Positions 1 to 8,494 are shown, counted from the first letter of the stretch. The stretch is DNA of 64,000 bases from an uncultured Verrucomicrobiota bacterium (GCA_903898675.1 CAIUGM010000022.1:186001-250000), one strand, 5' to 3'. Numbers and translations are program-made. The notes: generated by a model not told the origin, from the sequence alone.

Positions 1-159
1 TTCGGCGAGGCCGACGGCATACTCGGAAAGTTTGCGGCGCGACTTCGGGCCGTGCTGGCCAGGCGGGAAATTACGGCGCTCAAGCACCTTGGCCGAGCCA
101 ATGATGTACTGGCCGAAGCGGCGGCTGATGCGGGTGGATGGTCCTGTGTAGCGAGCCAT
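1..159 (-). CDS. rpsD: 30S ribosomal protein S4 (partial, 3' end outside window)
   Basis: Only the first 53 codons are present; the gene runs off the left edge. The N-terminus starts MARYTGP and contains [11 protein letters not shown], the signature opening of S4, which binds the 16S rRNA 5' domain early in 30S assembly and is the translational repressor of the alpha operon in enterics. It lies 27 nt after rpsK, so rpoA and rplQ probably follow outside the window. The 17 nt just upstream of the ATG contain no G in the transcript and no Shine-Dalgarno (SD) sequence. Confidence 0.95.
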   Translation of the reverse strand, partial: MARYTGPSTRISRRFGQYIIGSAKVLERRNFPPGQHGPKSRRKLSEYAVGLAE

Positions 160-186
160 GGAAGGGAGATAGTTAGCGGGTTGGGA

Positions 187-780
187 TTAGACGCGACGGC
201 GCTTGCGGGGACGGCAGCCGTTGTGCGGTACCGGGGTGACGTCGATGATGGAGGAAATCTCAAGGCCGATAGCCTGGAGGCCGCGGATGGCGGAGTCGCG
301 ACCGAGACCGGGACCGCTGACGCGGATCTGCACTTCCTTCAGGCCGTGCGCCATGGCGTTGCGGGCGGCGTCCTGCGCGACCACTTGGGCGGCGTAGGCG
401 GTCGACTTGCGCGAGCCGCGGAAGTTGCACTTGCCGGCGCTCGACCAGGAGATGACATTGCCCTTCGCGTCGGTGATCGAGACAATGGTGTTGTTGAAGG
501 TGGCCGCAATGTTCGCGATGCCGGAAGTGATGTTCTTCGAGCCCTTGGCCTTGCGGACCTTGACGCTGGAGAGCTCCTCCTTGAGGAGGTCTTCGGCGGT
601 GACGGCCTTCGGCACGCCACCCACGAGTTCAACGGGCGCAGCCGGAGCGGCAGCGTCGGCGGCGGGAGCCTTCGGAGTCTTTTCCTTGGCGGGCTTGGCC
701 TCAACCGCGGGAGCGGCGTCGGCAGCGGCAACCTTCTTGGGCGCCTTTTCCTTCTTGGGAGCTGATTTCTCTTCGGACAT
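187..780 (-). CDS. rpsK: 30S ribosomal protein S11 with long N-terminal extension
   Basis: The C-terminal ~125 residues are canonical S11 ([16 protein letters not shown], then [13 protein letters not shown] at the end), a 30S platform protein contacting 16S rRNA and the mRNA exit region. The protein is 197 aa where S11 is usually about 130. Residues 1-70 are an Ala/Lys/Pro-rich low-complexity segment not found in typical S11. An internal start near residue 69 would give a near-normal S11, but the extension is open from an ATG 18 nt after rpsM and keeps GC-rich third positions, so I annotate the long form. Whether it is retained in the ribosome is unknown. Confidence 0.93.
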   Translation of the reverse strand: MSEEKSAPKKEKAPKKVAAADAAPAVEAKPAKEKTPKAPAADAAAPAAPVELVGGVPKAVTAEDLLKEELSSVKVRKAKGSKNITSGIANIAATFNNTIVSITDAKGNVISWSSAGKCNFRGSRKSTAYAAQVVAQDAARNAMAHGLKEVQIRVSGPGLGRDSAIRGLQAIGLEISSIIDVTPVPHNGCRPRKRRRV

Positions 781-798
781 TGCGATATGGTTTTAAGA

Positions 799-1179
799 TT
801 AGACTTCCTTGGCCTTGGTGACACCGACGGTCTTGCGCGGGCCCTTGCGGGTACGGGCGTTGGTGCTGGTACGCTGACCGCGGACGGGGAGACCGCGGCG
901 ATGGCGGATGCCACGGTAGCAATTGATGGCCTGGAGGCGCTTTAGGTTGCCGGCGATGTCGCGGCGGAGATCACCTTCCACCACCCACTTGTTGTCGGTG
1001 ATGATGTGGAGGATCTTGTTGAGCTGCTCCTCGGTCAGATCCGAGGCGCGCATGTTGGCGTCGAGGCCAGCAGACTCAATGATAAGGTCGGCCCGCGCAG
1101 GGCCAATGCCGTAGATGTACCGGAGGGAGTATCCGATCTTCTTTTTGGCAGGAAGTTCAACGCCGAGGAGACGAGGCAT
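799..1179 (-). CDS. rpsM: 30S ribosomal protein S13
   Basis: S13 sits in the 30S head, contacts 5S/23S bridges and the P-site tRNA. The 126-aa product begins [19 protein letters not shown], has the [10 protein letters not shown] helix-hairpin-helix, and ends in a basic tail with the [13 protein letters not shown] motif. Length is normal. In most bacteria rpmJ and often infA precede rpsM; here map precedes it directly. The leader has no SD sequence and is entirely G-free in the transcript. Confidence 0.97.
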   Translation of the reverse strand: MPRLLGVELPAKKKIGYSLRYIYGIGPARADLIIESAGLDANMRASDLTEEQLNKILHIITDNKWVVEGDLRRDIAGNLKRLQAINCYRGIRHRRGLPVRGQRTSTNARTRKGPRKTVGVTKAKEV

Positions 1180-1231
1180 GGGATTGGAGGTTGAGTTGGA
1201 AGTTTAAGTGTTGGGAAAGGAGGAGGGAAAT
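1180..1231 (-). promoter_or_regulatory. G-free untranslated leader between map and rpsM
   Basis: All 52 bases between the map stop and the rpsM ATG lack C on the plus strand, so the transcript segment has no G at all, in an otherwise GC-rich window. It contains no SD-like sequence. CAA/CCA steps recur roughly every 5-8 nt. The likely role is an unstructured, SD-independent ribosome loading site; this is inference from composition alone. Confidence 0.5.
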
Positions 1232-2008
1232 TCAGTCTGAGGCGGGCCGGGGAACCGTGAGGATCTCCGGGCCGGAATCGGTGGTGAGCACGGTGTGTTC
1301 AAAATGGGCGGAGGGCGAACCGTCGGCGGTGACGACCGTCCAGCCGTCGGACAGTGACCGAACTTCATGGCGGCCGAGGTTGACCATGGGCTCGATCGCC
1401 AGGGTCATGCCGGGTTTGATTTTTTCCAGCGTGCCCTTGCGGCCGAAGTTCGGGATCTGCGGTTCCTCGTGCATCGCGCGGCCGACCCCGTGGCCGACCA
1501 TTTCGCGGACAACGCTGAAACCGTGGGACTCCACAAAGGACTGGACCGCGTGCGCGATGTCACCGATCCGGTTGCCCGGGACGGCCTGCTTGATGCCGAG
1601 GGCGAGGGCTTCCTCGGTGACCTGCAACAGCTCGGCGGTGCGGGGGGCGATGGTGCCAACCGGAACCGTCAGGGCGTTGTCGCCAATGTAGCCGTTGTAT
1701 TCAACGACCACATCGAGCGAGATGACATCCCCGTCGCGCAGGATGCGCTTGAGGGAACCGATCCCGTGGACGACCTCTTCATTGACAGAGAGGCAGGTGT
1801 AGGCCGGGTAGCGGCGCGAGTGCAACTGGTAGCCATGGCAGGCGCTGCGGGCGCCGAACGAGGCGATGAGATCGCGGCCGATTTGATCCAAGTCGTAGGT
1901 CGTAATACCGGGACGGACCTGTTCCTTCAGCCGGGCGAGAACCGTCGCGGCGATGGAACAGGATTCGCGCATCCGCTTGATGGCTTCCGGATTTTTAAGG
2001 GGAATCAT
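1232..2008 (-). CDS. map: Methionine aminopeptidase, type I
   Basis: Cytosolic metalloenzyme that removes the initiator Met from new proteins. The 258-aa product has the full pita-bread metal set: H81 (in NEEVVHG), D99 and D110 (ISLDVVVEYNGYIGD), H173 (GHGVGRAMHEEP), E206 (AIEPM) and E237 (AHFEHT). Length matches type Ia enzymes without an N-terminal zinc extension. Its ATG overlaps the stop of the upstream adk-like gene by one base (TGATG), implying translational coupling. The order secY-adk-map is the common spc-operon order in many phyla. Confidence 0.97.
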   Translation of the reverse strand: MIPLKNPEAIKRMRESCSIAATVLARLKEQVRPGITTYDLDQIGRDLIASFGARSACHGYQLHSRRYPAYTCLSVNEEVVHGIGSLKRILRDGDVISLDVVVEYNGYIGDNALTVPVGTIAPRTAELLQVTEEALALGIKQAVPGNRIGDIAHAVQSFVESHGFSVVREMVGHGVGRAMHEEPQIPNFGRKGTLEKIKPGMTLAIEPMVNLGRHEVRSLSDGWTVVTADGSPSAHFEHTVLTTDSGPEILTVPRPASD

Positions 2009-2481
2009 CAGGCGGCGGCGGGAATGGCTCCGATGAGGAGCCCTTGTGTGCGGTAGTGGGTGACGACGAAATCCGCCGAAAGCGGATCGGCGGCGAGGCA
2101 GGCGGTGAGGTTTTCACCGCGGGCTTCGAGCCATTCATCGAACACCAACGCTTGGAGCAGCGTAGCCGGGAAACCTTCGAGAAGGAATCCCGCATCGGGT
2201 TTGCGCGCCCAGAACCATTTGCGCAGGATTGCGAGATGGAGATGGTCGGCATTCTGCTGGACAGCAGAACGCGCGAGCGCCTGTTCGGCCTGCTGGCCGG
2301 ACGGCGTGCGTCGCGAAATCTCCTGTTGCACGAGAAACGCAGGAGAGACGTGCTCAAGATTCAAAGAACGGCCTTGGAGGATCAAATCCGCGAAATGCGG
2401 ACCGGACGGACCAAGGAGAATGATTTTCGCCTTCGCAGATGCGATGGCGGAAAAGGCGCTGGAGTGTTCAGCCCCCTTCAC
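2008..2481 (-). CDS. Degenerate adenylate kinase-like protein at the adk locus
   Basis: 157 aa, between secY and map exactly where adk usually lies. Homology to adenylate kinase is visible: KIILLGPSG (19-27) matches the first strand, GFLLEGFPATLLQA (98-111) matches GFLLDGFPRT..QA, and THYRTQGLL (141-149) matches the helix before the C-terminus. The catalytic parts are gone: the GxPGxGKGT loop reads GPSGPHFAD with no Lys, the Arg of FPRT is Ala, STGD reads SPAF, and the whole LID domain with its arginines is deleted. The frame is intact, starts at GTG 12 nt after secY and is coupled to map, so it looks maintained rather than decayed. I expect no kinase activity; its role is unknown. Confidence 0.8.
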   Translation of the reverse strand: MKGAEHSSAFSAIASAKAKIILLGPSGPHFADLILQGRSLNLEHVSPAFLVQQEISRRTPSGQQAEQALARSAVQQNADHLHLAILRKWFWARKPDAGFLLEGFPATLLQALVFDEWLEARGENLTACLAADPLSADFVVTHYRTQGLLIGAIPAAA

Positions 2482-2493
2482 TGAAGTAAAGTA

Positions 2494-3993
2494 TTAAAGA
2501 GCAAAGCGCCGGATGGCCCAGGCAGTCAGGCCAACCAACAATATAACCACCATGACGGCAGTCAGTTGCATAACTGTCTTGTCGCTGGCAGCCTCGCCGA
2601 TTGCAACGTTGGCGGAGGTGCTACGACCACGGATGCGGCCTTTTTTGAGGAAGCCGTCGTAATGGCGCTGGAGCAGGAAGGTTTCGATCTGGCGCATCGT
2701 GTCGAGAATGACGCCGACCGTGATCAACATGCCGGTGCCGCCGAAGAAATAAGCGACGCGAGCCGGGACCTTCAGCTCGAACAAAAGCACGTCGGGGATG
2801 ATGGCGATGATCGTCAGGAAGATTGCGCCCGCCAGGGTCAGGCGCGTCATGATGAAATCCAGGAAACTCGCCGTCGGCTCGCCCGGGCGAACGCCGGGAA
2901 TGTAGCCGCCGTACTTCTTCAGGTCGTCGGCAATCTGGATCGGCTTGAACATGACGGAAACCCAGAAATAACTGAAGAAAAGGATCAGCAGTGTCATGCT
3001 GATGTAGTACACCGGATGGCCGCGCAGGAGGTCGCTGGCGAGCTCGACGAGGAACTTGATGTTAAACGCCGCCCCGGCCTGCGACATGATCTGCTGGGGA
3101 AAGAGCAGGATGGCGCTGGCGAAAATGACCGGCATGACGCCGGAGTAGTTAACCTTGAGCGGCAGGAATGAGCTCTGGCCGCCGTAAACCTTTTGCCCCA
3201 CCACCCGCTTGGCGTACTGCACGGGAATCTTCCGCTGGCCCTGGGTCACTGCGATAATGCCCATCGTCACGATGATGAAGAGCGCCGCCATCATGACGCC
3301 CTGCGGCAGGCCGAGCTTGGCCACGCCCACCGGGGCGAAGAACAGCTGGTAGGTCTGAACCGCGGCGCCCGGGATGTCCGCCAGGATGCCGATCGTGATC
3401 AGGAGCGAGACGCCGTTGCCGATGCCGCGTTGCGTGATCTGCTCGCCGAGCCACATCAGCAGCATGGTGCCGGCGGTCATGAAGATCGTCGACTGGAGCA
3501 GGAAGGTCAGCTTGCTGACGACCACGATCTGGCCGTAGTGGTTGAGATCGAAGCCGGAGAAGAGCTTGGCCGGATTCTCGAGGGCGAGAATCAGGAGGAC
3601 GCTCTGGACCAAGCAGATGACGACCGTGGCATAACGCGTGTACTGCGTCAGCTTCTGGCGGCCGACATCGCCTTCCTGCTGCAGGCGGCTGAGCATCGGC
3701 ACCACCGCGGTCAGGAGCTGGAAGATGATGGAGGCGCTGATGTAGGGCATGATGCCCAGCGCGCAGACGGCGCCCTTCACGAGCGCGCCGCCGGTGAACA
3801 TGTTGTAGAGACCGACCATGGCGCCGCCGCCATTGGCCGTCTGGTCGGCGAAGAAGCGCTGGAGCGGCTCCGGGTTGATGCCGGGCAGCGGGATGTGCGC
3901 ACCGACGCGGGCCACGAAAAGCAGTCCGAGCGTATAAAGGATCCGCGAGCGCAGCTCGGGGATCTTCATGGAGTTCGTGAAGGCGGAGAACAT
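2494..3993 (-). CDS. secY: Preprotein translocase channel subunit SecY
   Basis: Ten-helix inner-membrane channel for Sec export and membrane insertion, working with SecE (encoded near 28.1 kb) and SecA. The 499-aa product has the N-terminal IPELRSRILYTLGLLF segment, the plug-region GINPEPL, the FTGGALVKGAVCALGIMPYISASII helix 2 region and cytoplasmic loops ending near KKGRIRGRS. It is longer than E. coli SecY (443 aa), mainly in loops and the C-terminus. An alternative start is Met9. The adk-like relic follows after 12 nt. Confidence 0.97.
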   Translation of the reverse strand: MFSAFTNSMKIPELRSRILYTLGLLFVARVGAHIPLPGINPEPLQRFFADQTANGGGAMVGLYNMFTGGALVKGAVCALGIMPYISASIIFQLLTAVVPMLSRLQQEGDVGRQKLTQYTRYATVVICLVQSVLLILALENPAKLFSGFDLNHYGQIVVVSKLTFLLQSTIFMTAGTMLLMWLGEQITQRGIGNGVSLLITIGILADIPGAAVQTYQLFFAPVGVAKLGLPQGVMMAALFIIVTMGIIAVTQGQRKIPVQYAKRVVGQKVYGGQSSFLPLKVNYSGVMPVIFASAILLFPQQIMSQAGAAFNIKFLVELASDLLRGHPVYYISMTLLILFFSYFWVSVMFKPIQIADDLKKYGGYIPGVRPGEPTASFLDFIMTRLTLAGAIFLTIIAIIPDVLLFELKVPARVAYFFGGTGMLITVGVILDTMRQIETFLLQRHYDGFLKKGRIRGRSTSANVAIGEAASDKTVMQLTAVMVVILLVGLTAWAIRRFAL

Positions 3994-4053
3994 TTTTTGG
4001 AGTGACGGGTAACGGAGTTACAAATGATTCGGGCGGGGCCCGACCCACCCTGC

Positions 4054-4500
4054 TCAGGCCGTGATCGCCTGGCCGCCGGCCTTCTCCAGCTTGGCCTTGG
4101 CCGAGCCGGTGAATTTCTGGGCGGTGACCTTCAGGGCGCGGCTGATTTCGCCGTCACCGAGGATCTTGAGGGTCTTGATGCCCGGGCGCACGAGGCCGGC
4201 CTTGGCCAGTACCTCCGCGTTCACCTCGGAAATCGCCGCATCGAGCCGAGCCAGGTCACCGACATTGATGACGGCATAGCTGGTGCGGTACTCGTAGTTG
4301 TTGAAACCGCGGTGCGGGAGCTTGCGGTAAAGGGGCATCTGGCCGCCCTCGAAACCGGGGCGGATGGAGCTGCCGGAACGGGCGGACTGGCCCTTGCCGC
4401 CGCGGGTGGAGGTCTTGCCGTGGCCGCCGCCTTCGCCGCAGCCGACACGCTTCTTGCGGTGCACGGCACCGGGGACGTTCTTGAGAGTATGGAGACGCAT
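4054..4500 (-). CDS. rplO: 50S ribosomal protein L15
   Basis: 148-aa late-assembly 50S protein. The Gly/Arg-rich N-terminal tail (RKKRVGCGEGGGHGKTSTRGGKGQ, split here as RKKRVGCGEG and GHGKTSTRGGKGQ) and the SIRPGFEGGQMPLYRKLPHRG core are typical. It lies directly downstream of rpsE; the rpmD (L30) gene that usually separates them is absent, and the 63-nt gap holds a GC hairpin instead. secY follows after 60 nt. Confidence 0.96.
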   Translation of the reverse strand: MRLHTLKNVPGAVHRKKRVGCGEGGGHGKTSTRGGKGQSARSGSSIRPGFEGGQMPLYRKLPHRGFNNYEYRTSYAVINVGDLARLDAAISEVNAEVLAKAGLVRPGIKTLKILGDGEISRALKVTAQKFTGSAKAKLEKAGGQAITA

Positions 4501-4524
4501 TTGAGTAATTCCTGATTTTGGCGC

Positions 4525-4546
4525 CGGGCCCCGGTGACAGGGCCCG
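4525..4546 (-). other. GC-rich hairpin in the rpsE-rplO gap
   Basis: A perfect 7-bp stem, CGGGCCC/GGGCCCG, with an 8-nt loop lies at the position where rpmD is normally encoded. No T-run follows in the transcribed direction, so it is not a standard terminator. It could be an RNA-processing or regulatory structure, or scar sequence left by loss of rpmD. Confidence 0.4.
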
Positions 4547-4563
4547 ACTCGGAGTTTGTGGGA

Positions 4564-5076
4564 TTAAGCGCGGAGGGCCTTGAAGTCTTCCTCGAGGCGA
4601 AGCTTGCGCAGGCCGTTCAACGTGGCGTGAACGACCGCGATGTGGTTCTTGGAACCCATCGACTTGGTGAGAACATTGTGCACGCCCGCAGCCTCGAGGA
4701 CCGCGCGCACGCCGCCGCCGGCGATCAGACCGGTACCGTTGGAAGCGGGACGGAGGAAAACCTTGCCGCCATCGTATTCGCCGAGGACCTCGTGCGGGAT
4801 GGTGCTGCCCTTGAGCTTGACCGACACCATCCGCTTCTTGGCGGACTCGGTGGACTTCTTGATGGCGTCGGGGACCTCGTTGGCCTTGCCGTAGCCGATG
4901 CCGACGTTGCCCTTGCCGTCGCCGACCACGGAGAGGGCGGAGAAGCTGAAGCGGCGGCCGCCCTTCACGACCTTGGCGCATCGGTTGATGAACACGACTT
5001 TCTCAAACATGCCAGGCTCGGCCGAATCATTATTCGAGCGGGGACCGGAGGACGAACGGGTGGAATTGTAATTCAT
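4564..5076 (-). CDS. rpsE: 30S ribosomal protein S5
   Basis: 170-aa protein of the 30S shoulder/mRNA entry site that affects decoding fidelity. It has the [19 protein letters not shown] double-stranded RNA-binding opening and the [16 protein letters not shown] and [18 protein letters not shown] motifs. A Ser/Asn-rich tail of about 22 residues precedes the conserved part. It is 9 nt after rplR. Confidence 0.96.
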   Translation of the reverse strand: MNYNSTRSSSGPRSNNDSAEPGMFEKVVFINRCAKVVKGGRRFSFSALSVVGDGKGNVGIGYGKANEVPDAIKKSTESAKKRMVSVKLKGSTIPHEVLGEYDGGKVFLRPASNGTGLIAGGGVRAVLEAAGVHNVLTKSMGSKNHIAVVHATLNGLRKLRLEEDFKALRA

Positions 5077-5085
5077 GGGCGGAGA

Positions 5086-5448
5086 TTAGAACTGCAGGCC
5101 ACCCTCGCGGGCGGCGTCGGCGAAGGTTTTCACACGGCCGTGGTAGAGCCGGCCATTGCGGTCGAACACCACCGACGTGATGCCGGCGGCCTTGGCCTTG
5201 GCGGCGAAGGCGACCCCGAGCGACTTGGCGCCCGAGACGTTGCCCTTGACCTTCGACTTCCGGGTCTCGGGGTCGAGGGTCGAGAGAAACACGAGGGTCG
5301 TGCCTGTGTCGTCGTTGACGGCCTGCGCGTAGATGTGCTTGCCGGAGAACTTCACGCTGAGGCGCGGGCGGACGGCCGTGCCGTTCACCAGTTTGCGGAT
5401 GCGCCATTTGCGCTTCTGAAGGAGCTGGGCTTTGTAAACAGTTTTCAT
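5086..5448 (-). CDS. rplR: 50S ribosomal protein L18
   Basis: 120-aa 5S rRNA-binding protein of the central protuberance. It has RKWRIRKLVNGTAVRPRLSV at the N-terminus (first two helices/strand) and ends VKTFADAAREGGLQF, the L18 signature. The ATG at 5448 gives normal family length; longer readings upstream in the same frame overlap rplF and are rejected. It is preceded by rplF after 14 nt. Confidence 0.95.
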   Translation of the reverse strand: MKTVYKAQLLQKRKWRIRKLVNGTAVRPRLSVKFSGKHIYAQAVNDDTGTTLVFLSTLDPETRKSKVKGNVSGAKSLGVAFAAKAKAAGITSVVFDRNGRLYHGRVKTFADAAREGGLQF

Positions 5449-5462
5449 GGGTGTTGGTCCGG

Positions 5463-6008
5463 TTAGGCGACGGTCTTGCCTTCCTTGCGACGGACACGCT
5501 CGGCGTGTTCGCCAACGATACGCACGCCCTTGCCCTTGTAAGGCTCGGGCGGGTAGTAGGCGCGGATTTCCGCGGTGACCTGTCCGACGAGCTGCTTGTC
5601 CGCGCCCTCGATCTTCAGCTTGGTCTGATCGGTGACGGTGACCTTGATGCCCTCGGGAATGTCGTGGAGAATGGGATGCGAGTAGCCCAGCGCGAGGTCG
5701 AGCTTGCTGCCCTTGAGGTTGGCCTTGAAGCCGACGCCCTGGATCTCGAGCTCCTTGAGGTAGCCGACGCTGACGCCCTTGACCATGCCGGCGATCACGG
5801 AGCGGGCCGTGCCATACATGGCGCGGGAAAAGCGGGTTTCGTCGGAGGGCGAGACGACAATGCTGTTGTCCTTCTTCTCGATCTTCACGACGGACGCGAA
5901 AGTTTTGCTGACCTTGCCCTTCGGGCCCTCGACGGACACAGTGGTGCCCTTGATGTCGATCTTGACCTTGTCGGGAATGGGGACGGGTTGTTTGCCAATT
6001 CTGCTCAT
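5463..6008 (-). CDS. rplF: 50S ribosomal protein L6
   Basis: 181-aa 50S protein near the factor-binding region. It begins MSRIGKQPVPIPDKVKI and has the C-terminal YKGKGVRIVGEHAERVRRKEGKT motif. I chose this ATG because a TAAGGA SD overlapping the rpsH stop lies 9 nt upstream and MSRIG is the family N-terminus; an upstream in-frame start adds only seven residues. It is 14 nt after rpsH. Confidence 0.96.
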   Translation of the reverse strand: MSRIGKQPVPIPDKVKIDIKGTTVSVEGPKGKVSKTFASVVKIEKKDNSIVVSPSDETRFSRAMYGTARSVIAGMVKGVSVGYLKELEIQGVGFKANLKGSKLDLALGYSHPILHDIPEGIKVTVTDQTKLKIEGADKQLVGQVTAEIRAYYPPEPYKGKGVRIVGEHAERVRRKEGKTVA

Positions 6009-6022
6009 GGTGGTGGTGTTCC

Positions 6023-6415
6023 TTACCAAACGGTGCAGACGAGTTCACCACCGAGCTTGTTGCGGCGGGCGTCCTGGTCTTTCATCAGACCTTTCGAGGT
6101 GGAAATGATGGCGATGCCGAGGCCGTTGAGGACGCGCGGAATCTCCGAGTAGCCGGTGTAGATACGGCGGCCGGGGGTCGAGGCGCGCTTCAGGCCGGTG
6201 ATGACCGGGGCGCTATCGACGTATTTCATGGTCACGACCACGGTCTTGTGGCCGCGTTCGTCGGTACCGGTACTGACGTCACGGATGAAGCCTTCGGCCT
6301 TGAGAATGCCGGCGAGGCTTTCCTTGAGTTGGGAGTGCGGCATGGCGCACTCGGCGAGACCAGCCTTCGACGCATTGCGGAGGCGGGTCAGAAAATCACT
6401 GATTGGATCGGTCAT
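6023..6415 (-). CDS. rpsH: 30S ribosomal protein S8
   Basis: 130-aa central-domain 16S rRNA binder and, in E. coli, repressor of the spc operon. It starts MTDPISDFLTRLRNA and ends with the conserved STSKGLMKDQDARRNKLGGE-L-CTVW segment. Normal length. It lies 59 nt after rpsN. Confidence 0.97.
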   Translation of the reverse strand: MTDPISDFLTRLRNASKAGLAECAMPHSQLKESLAGILKAEGFIRDVSTGTDERGHKTVVVTMKYVDSAPVITGLKRASTPGRRIYTGYSEIPRVLNGLGIAIISTSKGLMKDQDARRNKLGGELVCTVW

Positions 6416-6474
6416 GGATGGATGTTGTTTGATTTGCCCGTCGGATCATATCCGACTTCCGGCGGGAAAGTAGT

Positions 6475-6780
6475 TTACCAGGAGGACTTGGTAACGCCCG
6501 GGATCTTGCCGGCGAGCGCGAGCTCGCGGAGCGTGATACGGGAGACGCCGAAGCGGCGGTGGAAGCCGCGCGGGCGGCCGCTGAGCGAGCAGCGGTTGCG
6601 GATGCGGACCCTGGAGGAGTTGCGGGGCAGTTTCGCCAGCTTTTTCTGGGCGGCGAAGAATTCCTCGTCCGTGGTGGCGGGATTGGCGAGAATGGCCTTC
6701 AGCTCGGCACGCTTGGCAGCGTGCTTTTCGGTGAGGCGGATACGCTTTTTATTGCGTTCGATGGCGGATGTTTTCGGCAT
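6475..6780 (-). CDS. rpsN: 30S ribosomal protein S14, zinc-independent form
   Basis: 101-aa S14 of the 30S head. It is the long form without the CxxC...CxxC zinc motif: the core reads [21 protein letters not shown] and the C-terminus is [11 protein letters not shown]. Position between rplE and rpsH is canonical. The zinc-free type fits growth without strong zinc dependence of this protein. Confidence 0.97.
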   Translation of the reverse strand: MPKTSAIERNKKRIRLTEKHAAKRAELKAILANPATTDEEFFAAQKKLAKLPRNSSRVRIRNRCSLSGRPRGFHRRFGVSRITLRELALAGKIPGVTKSSW

Positions 6781-6794
6781 GGCGCGGTACGGTG

Positions 6795-7373
6795 TTAGGC
6801 GGCAGTGGTCTTGGCCGGCACGGGATCCGTGCGGCGGAAAGGCATGCCCATGAGCTTCAGGAATTCGCGGGCCTCATCGTCGGAGTCGGCGGAGGTCACA
6901 AAGGTGATATCAAGGCCCATCTGGCGCTTGTTGTTCTCGACCACGATCTCCGGGAAGATCGTGAAGTCGGTGATGCCGATCGTGTAGTTGCCCTGGCCGT
7001 CGAGCTTGTTCGGCACGCCGCGGAAGTCGCGGATGGTGGGGAGGGCCACGGCGAGCAGGCGCATGAAGAAATGCCACATGCTTTCGCCGCGGAGGGTGAC
7101 GTGGCAGCCGGTCACCTGGTTGGGCTTCAGCTTGAAGTTGGCGATGGCCTTCTTCGAGCGGTTCAGAACGGGCTTCTGGCCGGCGATCAAGCCGATATCC
7201 CGCGCGGTTTCGGCGATGATATTCTTGTCGGCGTCGGAGCTGATGCCCGTGTTGATGACGATCTTCTCAAGCTTCGGCACCTGGTGCTTGTTCTTGTAGC
7301 CGCGCGAGGCGGTCAAGGCGGGGACGACCGTCTCGAGGTAATGTTTTTGCAGAGGTGTGAGTTGTTTGCTCAT
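6795..7373 (-). CDS. rplE: 50S ribosomal protein L5
   Basis: 192-aa 5S rRNA-binding protein that contacts P-site tRNA. It shows the [12 protein letters not shown] motif, the [18 protein letters not shown] segment, [13 protein letters not shown], and [19 protein letters not shown]. Slightly longer than the E. coli protein (179 aa). It follows rplX after 68 nt. Confidence 0.97.
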   Translation of the reverse strand: MSKQLTPLQKHYLETVVPALTASRGYKNKHQVPKLEKIVINTGISSDADKNIIAETARDIGLIAGQKPVLNRSKKAIANFKLKPNQVTGCHVTLRGESMWHFFMRLLAVALPTIRDFRGVPNKLDGQGNYTIGITDFTIFPEIVVENNKRQMGLDITFVTSADSDDEAREFLKLMGMPFRRTDPVPAKTTAA

Positions 7374-7441
7374 AGGTGCGACCGGGTTTCCGAGCCGGAT
7401 GCTAATGGTTGAGTAAAATAGTCTGGTGGTCCCCTGCCCGA

Positions 7442-7726
7442 TCAGGCCTGGGTCGCGGCGACGGCGGGCTTCTTGGCGCGCTTCGACTGCTCGTAGCGCG
7501 AAAGGAGCATGAGGTTCGACACGTGGATCGTACCCTCGCGCTCGGCGATCTTGCCCTGCGGGTTTTCCTGGGACTTCTTCAGGTGCTTCTTGATCATGGC
7601 AACGCCCTCGACGACCGCACGGTTTTTAGCCCCGCGGACCTCGAGCACTTTGCCCTGCTTGCCCTTGTGGGAGCCGGCGATGACAACAACGGTGTCGTTG
7701 CGTTTGATGTGAAATTTCTGGGCCAT
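7442..7726 (-). CDS. rplX: 50S ribosomal protein L24
   Basis: 94-aa assembly-initiator protein of the 50S. It has the KOW motif NDTVVVIAGSHKGKQGKVLEV and IKKHLKKSQENPQGKIAEREG. Its ATG is only 1 nt from the rplN stop and a GGAGGTT SD lies inside the rplN end, so the two are coupled. Confidence 0.96.
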   Translation of the reverse strand: MAQKFHIKRNDTVVVIAGSHKGKQGKVLEVRGAKNRAVVEGVAMIKKHLKKSQENPQGKIAEREGTIHVSNLMLLSRYEQSKRAKKPAVAATQA

Positions 7727-7727
7727 G

Positions 7728-8093
7728 TTAGAGAACCTCCGGTGCGAGCGAGATGATCTTCATGTAATTCTTGGCACGGAGCTCGCGGGCGACCGGGCCG
7801 AAGATGCGGGTGCCCTTCGGGTTGCCGTCGTCACCAATGATGACCACGGCGTTGCTGTCGAAACGGAGGTAGCTGCCGTCGGAACGGCGCAGGGCGGCCT
7901 TCGTGCGAACGATGACGGCCTTGACGACCTCACCCTTCTTCACGGTGGCGTCGGTGCTGCTCTCCTTGATGTTGATGGTGATGATATCACCAACGTGGGC
8001 GTAGCGGGAGGGATGGCCGATCTTGCCGATCATCGACGCGCGGCGCGCGCCGGTGTTGTCGGCAATATCGAGGATGGAACGCATCTGGATCAT
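7728..8093 (-). CDS. rplN: 50S ribosomal protein L14
   Basis: 121-aa 50S interface protein. It opens [18 protein letters not shown] and carries [18 protein letters not shown] and [31 protein letters not shown]. Length is standard. A GGAGACACCACC leader provides an SD-like site. Confidence 0.97.
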   Translation of the reverse strand: MIQMRSILDIADNTGARRASMIGKIGHPSRYAHVGDIITINIKESSTDATVKKGEVVKAVIVRTKAALRRSDGSYLRFDSNAVVIIGDDGNPKGTRIFGPVARELRAKNYMKIISLAPEVL

Positions 8094-8114
8094 GGTGGTG
8101 TCTCCGGGAGGAGG

Positions 8115-8468
8115 TTAGGCTTGGACAGCCTTGTTGGCCTTGGTGGTCTTGGTCGGCACGGCTTCCGCGACGTCCTTCTCGGTGACGGCGACGATGTCCA
8201 GGCCCACGGAGGCCTCGACGACCCGGATGACGCGCCAGCGCTTGAGGCGGCTGATCGGGCGGGTCTCCATGACCTCGATCTTGTCACCGATCTTGGTCTC
8301 GTTCTTCTCGTCGTGGACGTGGAGGACGGTCTTGCGGTTGATGACCTTGTGGTAAAGCGGGTGCGGCGTCTTGTAGGGGACAGTCACCTTGACGGACTTG
8401 TCGCCCATCTTGGAGCTGACGAAGCCGATGACGGTCTTGCGGCGGTTGGTGCGTTCGTGAGTGGACAT
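8115..8468 (-). CDS. rpsQ: 30S ribosomal protein S17
   Basis: 117-aa 16S rRNA binder with the OB-fold features RRKTVIGFVSSKMGDKSVKV and MTRPISRLKRWRVIRVVEA-like segment (METRPISRLKRWRVIRVVEA). It is about 30 residues longer than usual because of a C-terminal Lys/Thr/Ala-rich tail after the fold. It sits between rpmC (26 nt) and rplN (21 nt), as expected. Confidence 0.95.
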   Translation of the reverse strand: MSTHERTNRRKTVIGFVSSKMGDKSVKVTVPYKTPHPLYHKVINRKTVLHVHDEKNETKIGDKIEVMETRPISRLKRWRVIRVVEASVGLDIVAVTEKDVAEAVPTKTTKANKAVQA

Positions 8469-8494
8469 GGTGGTGAGCGTTTAGCGCGGGGGCC

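Noticed and set aside
2008-2481. Sequencing frameshift as the explanation for the odd adk
   Set aside because: The homologous blocks lie in one uninterrupted frame in the right order; the LID is deleted rather than shifted out of frame.
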